Part shown: one piece after another, positions 1-11,377 of the stretch
How positions within the stretch are numbered: position 1 is the stretch's first letter
How the letters are laid out: the number at the start of each line of letters is the position of its first letter
NCBI GenBank assembly: GCA_014529385.2
Contig: CM043963.1
Location: forward strand, 741,001-805,000
Source of the DNA: Adiantum capillus-veneris
Lineage: Eukaryota > Streptophyta > Polypodiopsida > Polypodiales > Pteridaceae
Length of the DNA stretch: 64,000 nucleotides
Direction of reading: 5' to 3'
Translations under genes and position numbers: made by a program
Notes under the pieces: generated by a model
Database searches by the model: none
Told to the model about the DNA's origin: nothing
The model's input: only the letters and a program-made list of their open reading frames with translations

Positions 1-250
1 AATGAAAATGGATATCCAAGTATGCTAAAAGATGTGAGCAATGTTGTGAGGATACACCAATATCATATGACCACTATTCAACATTGTGGTTGTACCTCAA
101 TGGGGGCAATGCTTAGTGGAATATCTCATAACAACAATCTTTTCTTAGACATGGGAGTAAACAAAGGCAGAGAGAAATCACAATTGAGGCTTAATATTAT
201 ACTTTAATTGAAACCCAACTATATAAACAATGAGGTGAAGACCAAAAACT

Positions 251-637
251 TTATATATGTACTAGTGAGGATAGAAATATTCCAATCTTAGAGTAAGTGC
301 ATGCAAAATTAGCGAGAATGCATTTTTCAGCTAACACCACCTTGAGGTCGATGACAATGGTTAGGATATGGTGGCATACTCTAGTTTTTGATGCCAAAGA
401 ATATGGTACATGATGTGATGCTTGTCGAATATCAAAGATGTGATAGAAGCAAGATGAATTGCCATTAAGATGAATGATAGGAGCCACAATTTTTGCCAAG
501 TGCGGCATAAATTTTGTTGAGCTATTCAACCACAATCTTATAAAAGCCAAACACAATATATCATTGTGGCTACCGACTAATTGACAAAATGGAATGAAGT
601 AGAAGTCTAGTTTTGAATCTAACTTACTTTTAATCAA
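251..637 (-). other. Open frame on the minus strand, shared by all three unit copies
   Basis: A 128-codon minus-strand frame starts with M-I-K-S-K-L-D-S-K-L-D. It recurs as a 127-codon frame at 13553-13936 and as a shorter one at 18740-18952. No known domain is recognised. Persistence in three copies could simply reflect shared ancestry, because the copies are similar at DNA level. It lies antisense to the LINE-like coding direction. I would not call it a gene without evidence of selection or transcription. Confidence 0.2.
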
Positions 638-1071
638 CTTGCCAACCTAACCCCTCACTAATTTGGGACCTAGGGATCATCAACAATGTGGTGCCACACT
701 ATCAACTCACACCTAGATCCACTCACACACTTAACCTTCAAGTTTTTGTTGGACCTTGGTAGATAATTTGTGTAATTATTTTGTCATAGGGTTGCCCTTT
801 GTAAGCACCTGATAGTTGAGAAAATTATCGTGAAAATTGTAAGAGGTCCCTACACTGCACTTGTTTAGTTCCCCCAAGTGTCCATGTTCATTTTTTGCCA
901 ACTTTCTTTCTAGGTTAGAGCCATGTGACCCCGGAGTGCATTTTAAGAAAATGGAAAAACCCCCAAGCCCTCATACACCGAGGCCGTGTTGGGATCCATG
1001 GGATAGGATAATAAATTCCCATGTGACGAAGGAGAAAAAATCTAGATGGTAATCTGCAAGAAAAGATAGGC

Positions 1072-1880
1072 TTGGAGTTGCGAGAGTGCAAGGCTATCTT
1101 AGAAGCGTATTTCACTCCAATCCAATTTGAGCTATCAAAAGAAGCTTTTGGACGCCACAAGAGATCACTTGAGGATGTAAGGAGAGTAATTCCTGATTCA
1201 GATCCATCAATTAGAGAGACAACCTTCCAAGCTTTAAAGAAAAGCCTGCGATAGTTGGTTGAAGTGAAAAATGTGTGCACAGTATCGGTCCCACCAAACT
1301 GGTTAAAATAACATCTTATCATGGTGGCCAACTCATCTTTAGTGTTTGGCTTTATGAGCAAGGTGCCATCCCGAGAATAATGCATTAGATGGATATCCAA
1401 CCCTATGGTCCTCAACCATGGAAAAATGGTTGACTATATGCAATACCTAACCAAAGGGTTCTACAATGTTCGGTTCAATATTCTATTGTAACTAGCAAAG
1501 TCCTTCCAAAAATCCCATTGTACCTTAATCGCTTCCTAGTTTGCATTCCACCATGGAATCCATCCTTTGAATCTCCAAATTCCTTCAAGGATATGTGCCC
1601 GGTGTTGGTTGACTTTTTCAACTTGCTGATTTGGTTGTGTGATAATCTCAAAGATCTTACAAGTATTTTGGATAATCCTATATTTGTACCAATGCATAAA
1701 AAGTTGGGGATCATGGAAAATAAGGTGTGCATATGTAAGCCTCCTCCAAAGAGCATGGTAATTAATGTAGGAGCAAGCTGAAAAGTGATCCCTCTCAGAT
1801 TTGGTACATTTTTAGAGCATGTCTCAAGTGTAATGGGTTCGACCACTTTGGTAGAGGCTACCATCTGAATGGTGCTAATG
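1072..1880 (+). pseudogene. LINE ORF1 remnant with zinc knuckle (copy 1)
   Basis: Plus-strand frames here match the better preserved copy at 19387-20185. The part at 1518-1781 resembles the ORF1 domain of plant LINEs (DUF4283 type: a tryptophan-containing strand, then P-P-P-K-S and a V-I-P-L-R-F segment). At about 1813-1863 the CCHC knuckle can be read as C-x2-C-x4-H-x4-Y, so its last cysteine is a tyrosine. Several stops and at least one frameshift separate the pieces. ORF1 proteins of this type bind the LINE RNA; this copy cannot make an intact one. Confidence 0.6.
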
Positions 1881-2774
1881 AAGCTGTAGATGGTGGGACC
1901 TAAAAGATACAAGAAATCGCATCCAAAGAACCATTAATTTCCAACATGGAAGTTGAAGTTGCAAAGCAAGGTGAAGGTGGGAGAGACATTGAAAATGAAG
2001 TAATGGAATCTTGTCAGATGATCACTCATGATGTGGACATCCCTCAGGTTCACTCTACTATTGAGCCGAGTTCACTCTATTGTTGAGCCGGTTCAAACGT
2101 TAGCATCAATTGAGAGAATAAGCCCGTAGTGATAGTGCGGGAGGAAGGCCTAGAAATTTGAAATTAAAAACCCAAATGAAAAACCAATAATCCATTAACG
2201 ATTTGCAAAGCCGAGTGCATGACGTAATTGATGACGGCTTGGGGCCTCTGTCAAAATCAAGCAAGATGAGGTTGGCGAAGGAAAGCATTCTCTACTGGCG
2301 AAGGTAGGAAATGGATTTGATTGCTCTGTGATGGTGAAGCCGCGTCAGGGGCAGGTGATAGATGAGGTGGTAGGTGGTTGCAGATGATGAAGAGTGCTTG
2401 TAGCAAAAGGGTGTATCATTGTCTTGGCATGGGTTGGGGCTAGAGTGCAACAAATATTGTTGGTGCAGATAAATCTCAAGCCGCGGATAGTTAGATTCCT
2501 TTCAATGATGGTGCCTACAGTCAGCAATTGATACAAGGCTAGGGGCGAGCAGTTAGTGCAGATAGGTTTGTGTGATTGCACTTGGAACTTTTGGGTGTTG
2601 AAGACTAGCACGAGGTGAGGCTTCAGCTTGGTTGGGAAAGGCATCGATTGTGGTGATATGTGGCCAGCAAATGCAAAGGAACCTCAAAGATATTAACAAT
2701 TGTGATGACAAAAAAGGCAAAGTTGACTTCTATGCTTAAATGTGGTTCCCACCACTAAGTCCAGCGCGTGCTTG

Positions 2775-2796
2775 TACACACACACACACACACACA
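2775..2796. repeat. (CA)n microsatellite
   Basis: About eleven AC dinucleotides in the linker of unit copy 1. The equivalent place in copy 2 (about 14980-15043) holds two interrupted CA stretches. Confidence 0.95.
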
Positions 2797-3285
2797 ATTG
2801 TTTTAGAGCTATTGTTATACAGAGATTACACGAGCTAAAGATACAATAATCATGCAAAATTGACCGAGTGATTCATTGCACTAATGGAGCTCAATTAGAA
2901 CAAGGAGATGCTCAATAAAAGGATATCTACAATAGAAGATAGTACTAATAATTATGTTGAGCCTCACAATAACACTTGGATACCACTTGTAAGGCTCAAA
3001 TCAAGGCAGATAATGATTAGTTGCATTCATGATTTAAACATTACGCTAATGTGCCAATTTAAAATGATGTATCACAATTCAAAATAATACAAAATAGGTA
3101 GATTGATAAGAGAGGATGCATTAGTTTGTACAATGAATTTTGTGCTTATATACCACTATGACAATGTAGACTTAAGCCACTTGTTGAGCCACATGTCCTA
3201 ATACATGGAATAGGAGGTGGCACACTTAGGTCAGAGGTAGTGGAATGTAGGTGGCACGGAGGCAGTCATGCAAAGTGTACGGCTG

Positions 3286-3290
3286 CTTCC
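3286..3290. repeat. Target-site duplication of element A, left
   Basis: CTTCC directly precedes the TGATG start of the left LTR and is repeated at 13219-13223 directly after the ATCA end of the right LTR. The uninterrupted paralogous site is seen at about 18195-18210, where GCTTCC runs straight into TTCTAGATTG. Confidence 0.92.
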
Positions 3291-3577
3291 TGATGCATGG
3301 TTTTTAGGACCCCTTCTGAAGATGCAATAAAGGCACAGTCAGTTGTTGGGGAGATGAGGATACTCTAGTCCAAGGGATCTCAAAAGAGAAGAAAAATCTA
3401 CTTCACAAGCACCAAAGAGTAAAAAGTGCCATGGACAGAAGATACGTGGGAACGAGCTCTTATGCATGCCTACAACCTATATCTTACAGAATAGCCCATT
3501 CTAGGTGTGAATTTCTAATGAAATTTACACGAGGATGTTCGTGTGGACTCACAGCACAGCATACTCCGTTTTCACTT

Positions 3578-3730
3578 TTTTACCAACGGTAAATATTTTT
3601 TACCACAGTAAATATTTTTTACCTACAGTAAATATTTTTCACCTACATGGTAAATACAAATCACTTTTTACCTACAGTAACTTTTTTACCCATGGTAAAT
3701 ATTTCTTACTGCACCATAAGTATTTGGTAG
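3578..3730. repeat. TTTACC...GTAAAT minisatellite in the left LTR
   Basis: Repeats of about 20-22 bp of the form TTTTTTACCTACAGTAAATA follow one another three times, then degrade into spaced TTTACC and GGTAAA words. Since GGTAAA is the reverse complement of TTTACC, the block is full of short inverted repeats. The right LTR has the same block at about 11966-12128 with a slightly different copy arrangement. It lies upstream of the TATA box, where LTR enhancers usually sit. Confidence 0.8.
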
Positions 3731-4218
3731 GTAACAATTCACTGTTACTAGAAGCAGTGATTAGGCATCAACAATGCAGTTACAGGAGGAGAAAAGGGGA
3801 AAATCTTATGGTAAAGGTGAGTCAACAGGGATAAAGACTTTTGAGTTGAAAAGAGACATGCTGATTTTTTCAAAGAACACATGTCAAAAGAAGCCATGGT
3901 TGAGGATTTTTTGAGAATTTGATATTCAAGAGGACCCAGCTGCCACCCCCCCCCCCCCCCGCAGGTCCCCCCCTGACATGTGCAGAACCTCTAGTTTCAA
4001 CAGCCACCTTACCTGCTCTTAAATGCTGGTCAAGGCCTTATCCCCATGTGTCACAATCAGAAAAATCAGCATTTACCCTCCGATCTCACATCACTCTAGA
4101 GAATATCTTGATGGTGACATATCAGGTGACCTCAATCTGTTGACCACCCTAAGCAAAAAGTAACCCCAATCAGTGGATTTAAGCATGTTTATCCCTAATC
4201 TTAAACCCTCTCAGAAAC

Positions 4219-4228
4219 CTATATAAGG
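4219..4228 (+). promoter_or_regulatory. TATA-like promoter box of element A
   Basis: CTATATAAGG lies about 590 bp before the LTR end and is kept in the right LTR (about 12621-12630). It is the only clear TATA motif in a sensible place in the LTR. Transcription would start some 30 bp downstream; this is inference. Confidence 0.55.
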
Positions 4229-4814
4229 AGGCCTTCTCTCACTCAAAACCAACACTTCACCCACTTCACCAAGCAACGAAGCTATGACGACATTGCTCAC
4301 AACGAGGAGCTATGGATGGAGCTCTACTCTCTCTCCCTCTAGTATGCTACATTACTAGCCCTAAAACTTAAATAAGGAGTCTTCTCTCATGCTCCATGGC
4401 CACCATCCTGGCCATCATTCTCTAAGGTATTGATGTGTTGCTAGTAGGATCATACCTACTTGCTGGGTTGATTGTTTTTGACAAGGGATTATGCCATCCT
4501 TGGCTTGCTTCTCTATATCCTTGTTATGTATGATCAGATGCCGTTGTATTGTTAAGCTGATGTCTTGTGTATATATATGCTACATAAGGTCCCTAAGCTT
4601 CGTTTCTATGTGTTTTGCCATATGTTTTGATGCCATCATAATGCCAGAAGTCTCACTTGCCTATGTGCACTATGTGTGAGGTCCCTAAACCTCTTAATTT
4701 AGGGTGGTGCCCCCTTTGTTTTGTTCTTTGCTTGTTTGCATGAGGCGTGGTTTGTGGAGTGTGCACGAGTACAGAGGCCACCCGATTGCACTGCTCTTTT
4801 TCCCGCGATCATTT

Positions 4815-4826
4815 TGGTGCCCCCAC
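4815..4826 (+). other. Primer-binding site of element A
   Basis: TGGTGCCCCCAC starts three bases after the LTR end. It begins with TGG, as expected for pairing with the CCA end of a tRNA. The same twelve bases lie in the same place in element B (41299-41310). I cannot name the tRNA from memory with confidence. A related TGGTGCCCCC also occurs inside the LTR at 4705-4714. Confidence 0.85.
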
Positions 4827-4883
4827 GGAGGAGGGCTACACAGACCTTCAGTCCACAAGCAATGAAGATGTGCAATCTACAAC

Positions 4884-5069
4884 ATGGACGAATGGCGTGA
4901 GGAGTTTGCAAATTGGAGAACAGAAGAGGAGGAGGCTTTAGAGGCCTTAAAAGCTTTCATCGAGGTCTTGTTACCAGGTTTCAGTGTCATTGAAATTCAA
5001 GAAGTAAGTTCTTCTCCATGCCTTGTTCGTGATCGTCGCCAACGAAGGAGAGTGAGAAGAAGAGCTTGA
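4884..5069 (+). CDS. Small upstream reading frame of element A (MDEW family)
   Basis: A 61-residue acidic-then-basic protein of unknown function. It starts M-D-E-W and has a run of four glutamates near residue 14, a P-G-x-x-V-I motif near residue 32, and an arginine-rich tail. Element B has a clear homologue at 41371-41634, sharing the start, the F-A-N-W motif, the Glu run, P-G-x-x-V-I and the arginine-rich end. It is the first ATG frame after the primer-binding site. Conservation between two otherwise diverged elements argues that the frame was translated. No known Gypsy domain is recognised. Confidence 0.6.
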   Translation: MDEWREEFANWRTEEEEALEALKAFIEVLLPGFSVIEIQEVSSSPCLVRDRRQRRRVRRRA

Positions 5070-5318
5070 TATACCTCTCCTCTCAACCTATGAGTGCTCC
5101 AGAAACCTCCAACGCACACGAGCTTGAAATATTCTACATCAACATACACGAAGGTACTCTGACACACATTAAGGGAAGAGAAAGCATCACCAGACCTCTC
5201 TTTCCTGAGGAGCCGACTAAGAGGAGGAAGATCACCTCTACACCTAAGTGGCCCAAGGCCGCAGCGCGTGCTCAAGTGTAAGGTAACATTTGGCTTAATC
5301 TCATTAATAAGGGATTAC

Positions 5319-5852
5319 ATGACCACTACAGGCAAGAAAAAGGCTAGTGAGCAACCAACTTCAACCTCCAACTTGCAACCACGACTCTCACCCCTAAATC
5401 CTCCTGAAGCAAAGAGGCGAAGGCTTGCCTACAAGATTGCCGCCCGTCTGCGAGTGCTCCCAGTGCACTTTGTGAATCCAGACACCACCAATCCCAATCC
5501 AACCTCCTGTCCACGTGAAGATCACTTTGGATATTGTCCAAAGTGCTTTGGAGACCGGGTGAAAAGCCTCCCTGCCCTACCTTTGCTGCTAATTTTCAAG
5601 AAGTTATCTCAATCTAAGGAAACTATCTTAGTTGATGATGTGCTGCACATTAATGGTGTCACTTTCATTCGTCATGCTGATTATGGTAATAGCATCCAAT
5701 TGTTGCTTGCTAAAAGGCTCAGCATTGTACAAAGTGTTGCCATCACGCCTTACGTCTTCACAAATGCATCAGGAAGAGTCGAAGTGATCCGAGGTGCTGA
5801 CCTTCTGTGGCTGATCAGGCTCATTGGTCCCAAGGTGGTGCAACTAAGCTAG
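5319..5852 (+). CDS. Second upstream reading frame of element A, unknown function
   Basis: About 178 residues from the ATG at 5319 (the frame is open from 5268). The N-terminal third is basic and rich in Pro and Ser. A C-P-R-E-D-H-F-G-Y-C-P-K-C segment near residues 70-82 has cysteines and a histidine spaced like a small metal site, though not a standard knuckle. The C-terminal half is hydrophobic and beta-like. It follows the MDEW frame and precedes the frame at 5869. I do not recognise a family. A similarly placed frame in B (41612-41836) shows no clear similarity. Confidence 0.45.
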   Translation: MTTTGKKKASEQPTSTSNLQPRLSPLNPPEAKRRRLAYKIAARLRVLPVHFVNPDTTNPNPTSCPREDHFGYCPKCFGDRVKSLPALPLLLIFKKLSQSKETILVDDVLHINGVTFIRHADYGNSIQLLLAKRLSIVQSVAITPYVFTNASGRVEVIRGADLLWLIRLIGPKVVQLS

Positions 5853-5868
5853 GCTCTTGTGTGTAAGT

Positions 5869-6096
5869 ATGGATGCCAATAATGAGAATGATGATCCCCG
5901 CATGTTTCCTTTCCATTTTGTGCATCATATCCGTGTGAATATTTGTATTGATAGAAAAATCTTTTATCAGCAAAGAATAGCCCTGTTGTTTGGAGCCGAG
6001 AGACTTGGGGAAATCTTGCACTCTCCTCATCCTGTCATTCTACCCTTACTAGACTATTACCATTCCTTTGATGTGTCGATCTTCATCCTATTTTGA
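5869..6096 (+). CDS. Third upstream reading frame of element A, conserved in element B
   Basis: About 75 residues from the ATG at 5869, ending 91 bp before the gag start. The central and C-terminal part aligns with the frame at 41854-42072 of element B. Shared residues include a Tyr-Gln pair, G-x-E-R, a V/I-L-P-L motif and a closing F-x-V-x-I stretch, roughly one third identical by eye over 48 residues. The position directly before gag is the same in both. The function is unknown. Conservation across two elements with different coding capacity suggests a role in the element's life cycle, such as control of gag translation. Confidence 0.5.
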   Translation: MDANNENDDPRMFPFHFVHHIRVNICIDRKIFYQQRIALLFGAERLGEILHSPHPVILPLLDYYHSFDVSIFILF

Positions 6097-6187
6097 GCTA
6101 AGTTGTGCTAAAGCTCCAAATTGTAATTACCATACTCTATTTTAAAATAAATTGGAGCTGTTTGTGTAATTGTTTACTCTCTCACTT

Positions 6188-7444
6188 ATGGCTTTCCCTA
6201 ATTTTTATGGTAAGCCTGGGGAGGTTGCTCCAGACTTTTTGGATAATTTGGAAATGGCCTTTCTGGTATCGGGAAGGGATGACGAAGCTACTAAGTTAAG
6301 GGCCTTTCCTTTGGTCTTGAGGGAAGGTGCAAAATTATGGTATCAAACTTTGGCACCTGAAGAAAGAAGAGACTGGGAGTCCTTAAAGATGGCCTTCATC
6401 AAAGAATTTCGCCGCCATGAGCCTCCAGAGGAGATATGGAGACAACTCTTAGAGCTACGCCAAACATCACCCAATGACTATAGAAGCTATGAAGGAAAGT
6501 TTTCCAACCTGTGGGAGAAATGGTGTGCATCACTAGGTGAAGGAGAAAGGGCGCCAGAATGCCTAAAGAAGGACTGTTTCCTGGCAGGGCTTTACCCCAT
6601 CCTTCGAGAAAAGGTAAAAGGTAAATTCCCAGATACCTTTGATAAAGCTATGACTTATGCAAGGGAGAAGGATAGGAAGTTAAAATTCCAAGCTCAACTA
6701 CAAGGGGGAATGGAGCCTCCACCGCTAGCTCAACCTACGGCAAGGGTAGTAGTAGGGACAGGAGCAACAAACCAAGAGTCCTCTCAACAAGAATTACTTC
6801 AACAAATCACCAATCAACTAGAGAGCCTGTCCATCAATCTGGTTCAAGGTGTAAGGGCTCCCCAGCTAGGAAATGAACGAAATAGACAAGAAGGACAAAG
6901 GCAAGCACGTGAGTACATTTGCTACAACTGTGGAGAGGTAGGTCACGGCATGTATTATTGCCCCCATCCACGACGCTGTCAAGGAAATGGTAATCAAAGA
7001 CGGCCTCCTCGCCAACAAGTCACTCCTCCTTGAGCTAGGCCACTAAATGGACAAAATGCACACGTGGCTCCACCAATCCAAATATTGAGACCCCCTCCTC
7101 CACCACCACAAGCACCAGCAGAGATCCCTCCACTACCATCGGGAGGGGAGGACAGGGTTGTCTCTGTCATAAGTTTTGACAATGGTAAGGATAAAGGGAA
7201 AGAAAAAATGGAGGAAGTTGTTGCCATGCCAATAAAGAGAGTTAGGAGACAAAGAACTGATGAAATGGAAGCTTCAGAGCCGGATAAAGGGAATGAGGGT
7301 TCCTCCCAAGTGATAGGAGACAAGAAAAGGAAGAGTAGGTCAAGGAGGCACATAGGAGTAGAAGACTTTCCACTTGGGGTAGGATCCATACCTTACGACC
7401 TGGTAGCAGATGTGAGTAAGCAAGGACCAAAGATTTCATGGTAG
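6188..7444 (+). pseudogene. gag: gag of element A, with stops after the zinc knuckle
   Basis: Gag forms the virus-like particle and packages the element RNA. The ATG at 6188 (M-A-F-P-N-F) is preferred to the one at 6170, since element B gag starts similarly. The capsid-like retrotransposon gag domain covers roughly residues 10-170, with typical W-Y, W-x-x-L and F-x-x-x-F positions. An intact C-x2-C-x4-H-x4-C knuckle lies at about 6919-6960. An in-frame TGA at 7031-7033 follows; the same frame then continues through a Pro-rich and Lys/Arg-rich linker to a TAG at 7442-7444. Gag and pol share this frame, so the stops are probably later mutations. Confidence 0.85.
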
Positions 7445-10400
7445 CAACTCCTCCACCTTTCCCCAAAGATGCGTAGAACCTGGTCTAAGATGGTCAGCAC
7501 CAGGAGGGCTAAGGCAAAGTCAGTTGGGTCTATTAGTGCAAGAGGAATGAAGGATATCGTGCCAGTCATTGATGCAGAGATTAAGAGTCAGTGAGTCTCC
7601 AATGTGTACGTAGATGGTAGAGCCGATATTTGTGTTATGACAGAGAAATTAATGCACAGGTTGGGTTTGAAAGTAAACGAGCAAACTTCCTTACAAGCTA
7701 AGATGGCAAATAATGTAAGGGTGGCTTGTGTGGGAAAGGTTAATGGAGTGAAGGTTTCAGCTTTTGGTGTGGCAATCTCAATTGATGCTTATGTGATCCC
7801 AACTAAGGGGGAGGGCTATCCGCTAATCCTTGGAAGACCTTGGCTTATGGCTATGAAAGCTAGGCAAGATTGGGAGACAGGTTCCCTTGAGTTGCGACCA
7901 AATCATAAGGTAGGTGGCAAGCAACAAAAAATTGTGTATGACATGAAGCAGGGTAGACAACAAGACCTAGAGATGGAGACTTCTATGGATGAATGGAGCA
8001 CAAGCAGCTGCTCTTCATCTGAGGATGAGTCATCTGAGGAGGATGCTAGCTCTTTGGAAGTCATGGGTATAATACTGCGAAACCCAGAAGGAGAAGGTGG
8101 TCAAGACTCTCTAAACAAGGAAGAAGCCACAGGCTTAGAGGAGATGCTAGCTAAGGACCTACTAGAAGAAGAGAGAAAACCCTATTTGCAGGTACTAAAG
8201 AAGCATGCTGGCCTCTTTATAACTGATTACGAGCACATTAAAGGAGTGACGGTAACCCAACACCATATCCAATTAAAGGAAGGTTCCAAACCAGTGGTGC
8301 AAAGGCTAAGGAGATTAGGGCTAGTGCAACAAGATGCACTCTTAAAAGAAGTAAAAAGATTACTCAAGGCAGGATTTATCTACCCAGTGGAAGATTCTGA
8401 GTGGGTGTCTCCAGTTGTGGTAGCACCAAAGAAAAATGGGAAGTGGAGGGTATGTGTGGATTACAAGCCTCTAAACGCAGCCACAAAAAGGGACCATTTT
8501 CCTTTGCCTTTTCAAGATGAAATACTAAATGAAGTGGCTGGTCATGAAAGGTACACAGTGTGTGATGGGTACTCAGGCTACTTCCAAATCAGAATTGCAG
8601 ATGAAGACCAAAGAAAGACTACCTTCATAACACCTTGGGGGTGTTTTTCTTATAGAGTTATGCCTTTTGGTTTAACTAATGCCCCAGCTACTTTCCAGAG
8701 GTTTATGAACTTGGTGTTTCAACCTTACTTTGGTAAGTCCATACGAGTCTTCATTGATGATTTTTGCATTTACAGCTCTAGGGAAGTACATCTGTCCAAG
8801 GTTGATGAAGGTTTCACCCGTCTGGCCCAATTGGGTGGGCAATTGAATAAAGACAAGTGCCACATAGGTGAGAGCAAGGTCACTCTACTAGCCCATGTTG
8901 TGTCTCAAGATGGTATTGAGGCTGACCCTGAAAAGGTAAAGACATTGTTAGCTTTACCTACTCCTTCAAACGTGAAGCAACTAGTCTCCTTCATTCAAAA
9001 GGTTCGCTACATGGGATGATTCATACATCTCCTTTCTCACGCAATCTATCCTTTGCAGCAGCTCACTAAACACACTACATTGACATGGAGTGAGGAGGGT
9101 GAAAGGTGCTTTCAAGAAGTTAAAAACCATTTTGAGCTCATTGCCGGTCATCCTACAACCCACATGGGGTGAATTATTCTATGTAAATCCTAGTGTAGGT
9201 CTAGAAGCTCTAGGAGCTGACTTGATGCAAAAAGACCCAAAGACATCTCTCATGAGACCAGTCTACTTCTCTAGTAGAGTGATGACAGCTGCTGAAAAGG
9301 GTTTCAGCGCAACTGAGCAATTGGTGCTAGCTCTTAAGTTTGCAGTGGAGAAGTTTCGGGCTTACTTACTTCCGAGACAATTTGTGGTGATCACAAATGA
9401 GGAGGTTTTTCCATATGCCCTACAACACATGGAATTGTCTCAAAGAATAGCAAAGTGGGTGGTGCAGCTTCAAGAGTTTGACTACACACTACAAGTAGAG
9501 GATTCCACCCGTGCTTGTTTGGCAGATGTCCTCACACAAAGGTGTTATGAGAAGGCCAAGAAAGAGGCACCTAGTAAGGTACCGCCTATCCCGGAGCCTG
9601 AAGTTCTAATGGGAGCACACAGTCTGTATTTTGATGGGGCTTACAAGAGGACCAAAGACAAGGCATCAGCAGGCATAGTAATATAAGGTCCAGAGAAGGA
9701 GAAGATCTTTGCAAAAGGGTTTCATCTAAAAGAGGTTCATTCTAACAATGAGGCTGAGTACCATGCCCTTGTTTTAGGGTTGCAATGTTGTCTTTCTCAG
9801 GGCATCACAAAGCTAAATGTTTTTGGTGACTCCATGTTGATTGTTAAGCAAATGGTTGGTGTATGGGCCTATAAAAATGACAAATTTTCTGTTAAGATGA
9901 GGGAAGCTTGTTGAAGGGTTTTAAAGAAGTTCGAGTGCACTTTGTACCTAGAGATCAAAATCGAGAAGCAGATGCCTTAGCAGGTGAAGAACTACAAACT
10001 CTCATAGTAGGTGCTATCCTTGTGAAAAGTCCTTTATACCAGGGAAAGGAGGAGCTACATGATTTACTTTACTTTCTTGAGCATTGTGAAGCACCCTCTG
10101 GTATGAGTAAAAGTGAACGTAGGTGGTTGGCAAAAAAGGCTACCAGCTATAGCTTAGTGAATGAGGACTTGTAATGTAGAGGGAAAGATGCTGTCTTAAG
10201 GAGAGTTCCTGCATCCCAAGAGATAAAGGATATTTTGTTTAGTTGTCATGAAGGTGTGTGTGGTGGCCACTTTGCACAAGAGATTACTAGCAGAAAGATT
10301 TTACAAGCAGGGTTCACGTGGCCAAGCCTCCATCGAGATGTACAACATTGGTGCCGCACATGTGAGGTTTGCCAAAAAGCTGGACCAAGGCGTCTTACCC

Positions 10401-11377
10401 ATGAAAATCAGCATCCAATCAAAACCTATGGGCCATTTGAAAAATGGGGGATAGATGCAATAGGGCCACTACCTTGCACTCAATCAGGGAAGGAATACAT
10501 CATTATGGGGGTGGAGTACATGACCAGATGGGCAGAAGCTCGTCCCACAAAGCACATCACAGCCAAGGACGTGAGTGATTTCATTTTTGAATGCCTTTGT
10601 TGCCATTTTGGCACACCTTTGGAGATTCTCTCGGATAGGGGACCGGGATTTCGAGCTGATTTAGTCGGGCAATTGATGAGCAAGTTAAAAATCAAGCGCA
10701 GGCACTCTACACCATACTACCCTCAGTGCAATGGTCTTGTGGAAAAGGTAAATGGTCTTATATGTAAAATCATCACTAAGCAAGTGCATTTACATCCTAA
10801 GGCATGGGACAAACACCTAGATGCAGCACTTTGGGCCTACAGAACATCCTTTAAAACATCCTTGGGGTATACACCTTTTCACTTGGTTTACGGGCAAGAG
10901 GCACTATTGCCTATAGAAGTGGAGCTAGCGAGCCTCCGAGTTCTAAAAGCACATCAAGAGGATAGTCAAGAGAAGCAAGTGGAAGGAAGAATCATCGATT
11001 TGGAGAGGTTAGGGCTAGATCGAGAGTCAGCAGTGAAGTACTATGCAGCCCAGGCAGAGAAGAAACGAAAGAAGTTCAATCGCAACCTTGTCAAGAAAGG
11101 TATCAAGGAAGGTTCTTTAGTGCTCAGATACAACAATCGCTTTGATCGCAGGAAGGATGGTAAGTTCTTGCTTAAGTGGGAAGGCCCTTTTGTAGTGATA
11201 CAGAGGTTCTCAAATGGTAGTTACCAACTAGGTGACCTAGATGGTAAGGTACATCAGACCCCGGTAAATGGTTGGTGATTGAAGGCCTACCAATGTCGTC
11301 TTTCACAGCCATATGCTGGTGAAATCAATGCTAAGGATGGTTCAGAGGAGAGCTCATCATATTCGAGCTCCAACTAA
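7445..11377 (+). pseudogene. pol: pol of element A: protease, RT, RNase H, second RNase H, integrase
   Basis: Domains in order. Retropepsin at about 7595-7880: the active-site region reads V-D-G-R-A-D, with Arg where Gly is usual, and later L-I-L-G-R-P-W. RT at 8310-9019 with an F-I-D-D catalytic box near 8748. RNase H at 9090-9560. A second RNase H-like domain at 9620-9990 with F-D-G, N-E-A-E-Y, F-G-D-S and R-E-A-D. Integrase at 10200-11280 with an HHCC finger, D-A-I-G-P, S-D-R-G-P and the catalytic Glu in L-V-E-K, then a K-W-E-G-P-F C-terminal module. Breaks: TGA 7592-7594 and 9017-9019, a frameshift near 9120, TAA 9684-9686, a frameshift near 9900, TAA 10172-10174 and TGA 11276-11278. The frame ends at TAA 11375-11377. 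Confidence 0.9.
9620..9990 (+). pseudogene. Second (archaeal-type) RNase H-like domain of element A
   Basis: The block L-Y-F-D-G-A, then N-N-E-A-E-Y, then F-G-D-S-M-L-I-V-K-Q and finally R-E-A-D-A-L follows the usual order of RNase H acidic residues. It sits after the regular RNase H and before the integrase finger. In plant Tat elements an additional RNase H-like domain in this place is established knowledge, and it is my main reason for the lineage call. A TAA at 9684 and a frameshift near 9900 disrupt it. Confidence 0.8.

Larger units (their letters stand above)
1..3290 (+). repeat. LINE-derived tandem unit, copy 1 (left part cut by window edge)
   Basis: This stretch matches 13338-15191 plus 17845-18203 (copy 2) and 18318 onward (copy 3) in the same order and orientation, with scattered substitutions. 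The unit starts with a segment found at 13224 and 18204, passes through LINE ORF1-like sequence, a CA microsatellite and a linker (2881-3290), and ends at the insertion point of element A. Copy 2 lacks the part equivalent to about 860-1948. All copies are full of stops and look non-functional. The tandem arrangement is seen directly; the LINE origin follows from the zinc knuckle here and the endonuclease domain in copy 3. Confidence 0.8.
3291..4811 (+). repeat. Left LTR of element A
   Basis: Begins TGATGCATGG and ends CGCGATCA, matching 11686-13218 almost throughout. It differs by point changes, a shorter C run (15 at 3946-3960 against 22 at 12342-12363) and lack of a short CT-rich expansion present near 12716-12748. 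It contains a TTTACC/GGTAAA minisatellite and a TATA-like promoter. Confidence 0.95.

Noticed and set aside
7064-7389. Separate Pro-rich and antisense genes in element A
   Set aside because: The plus frame is the gag-pol linker in the gag frame; the minus frame is its shadow.
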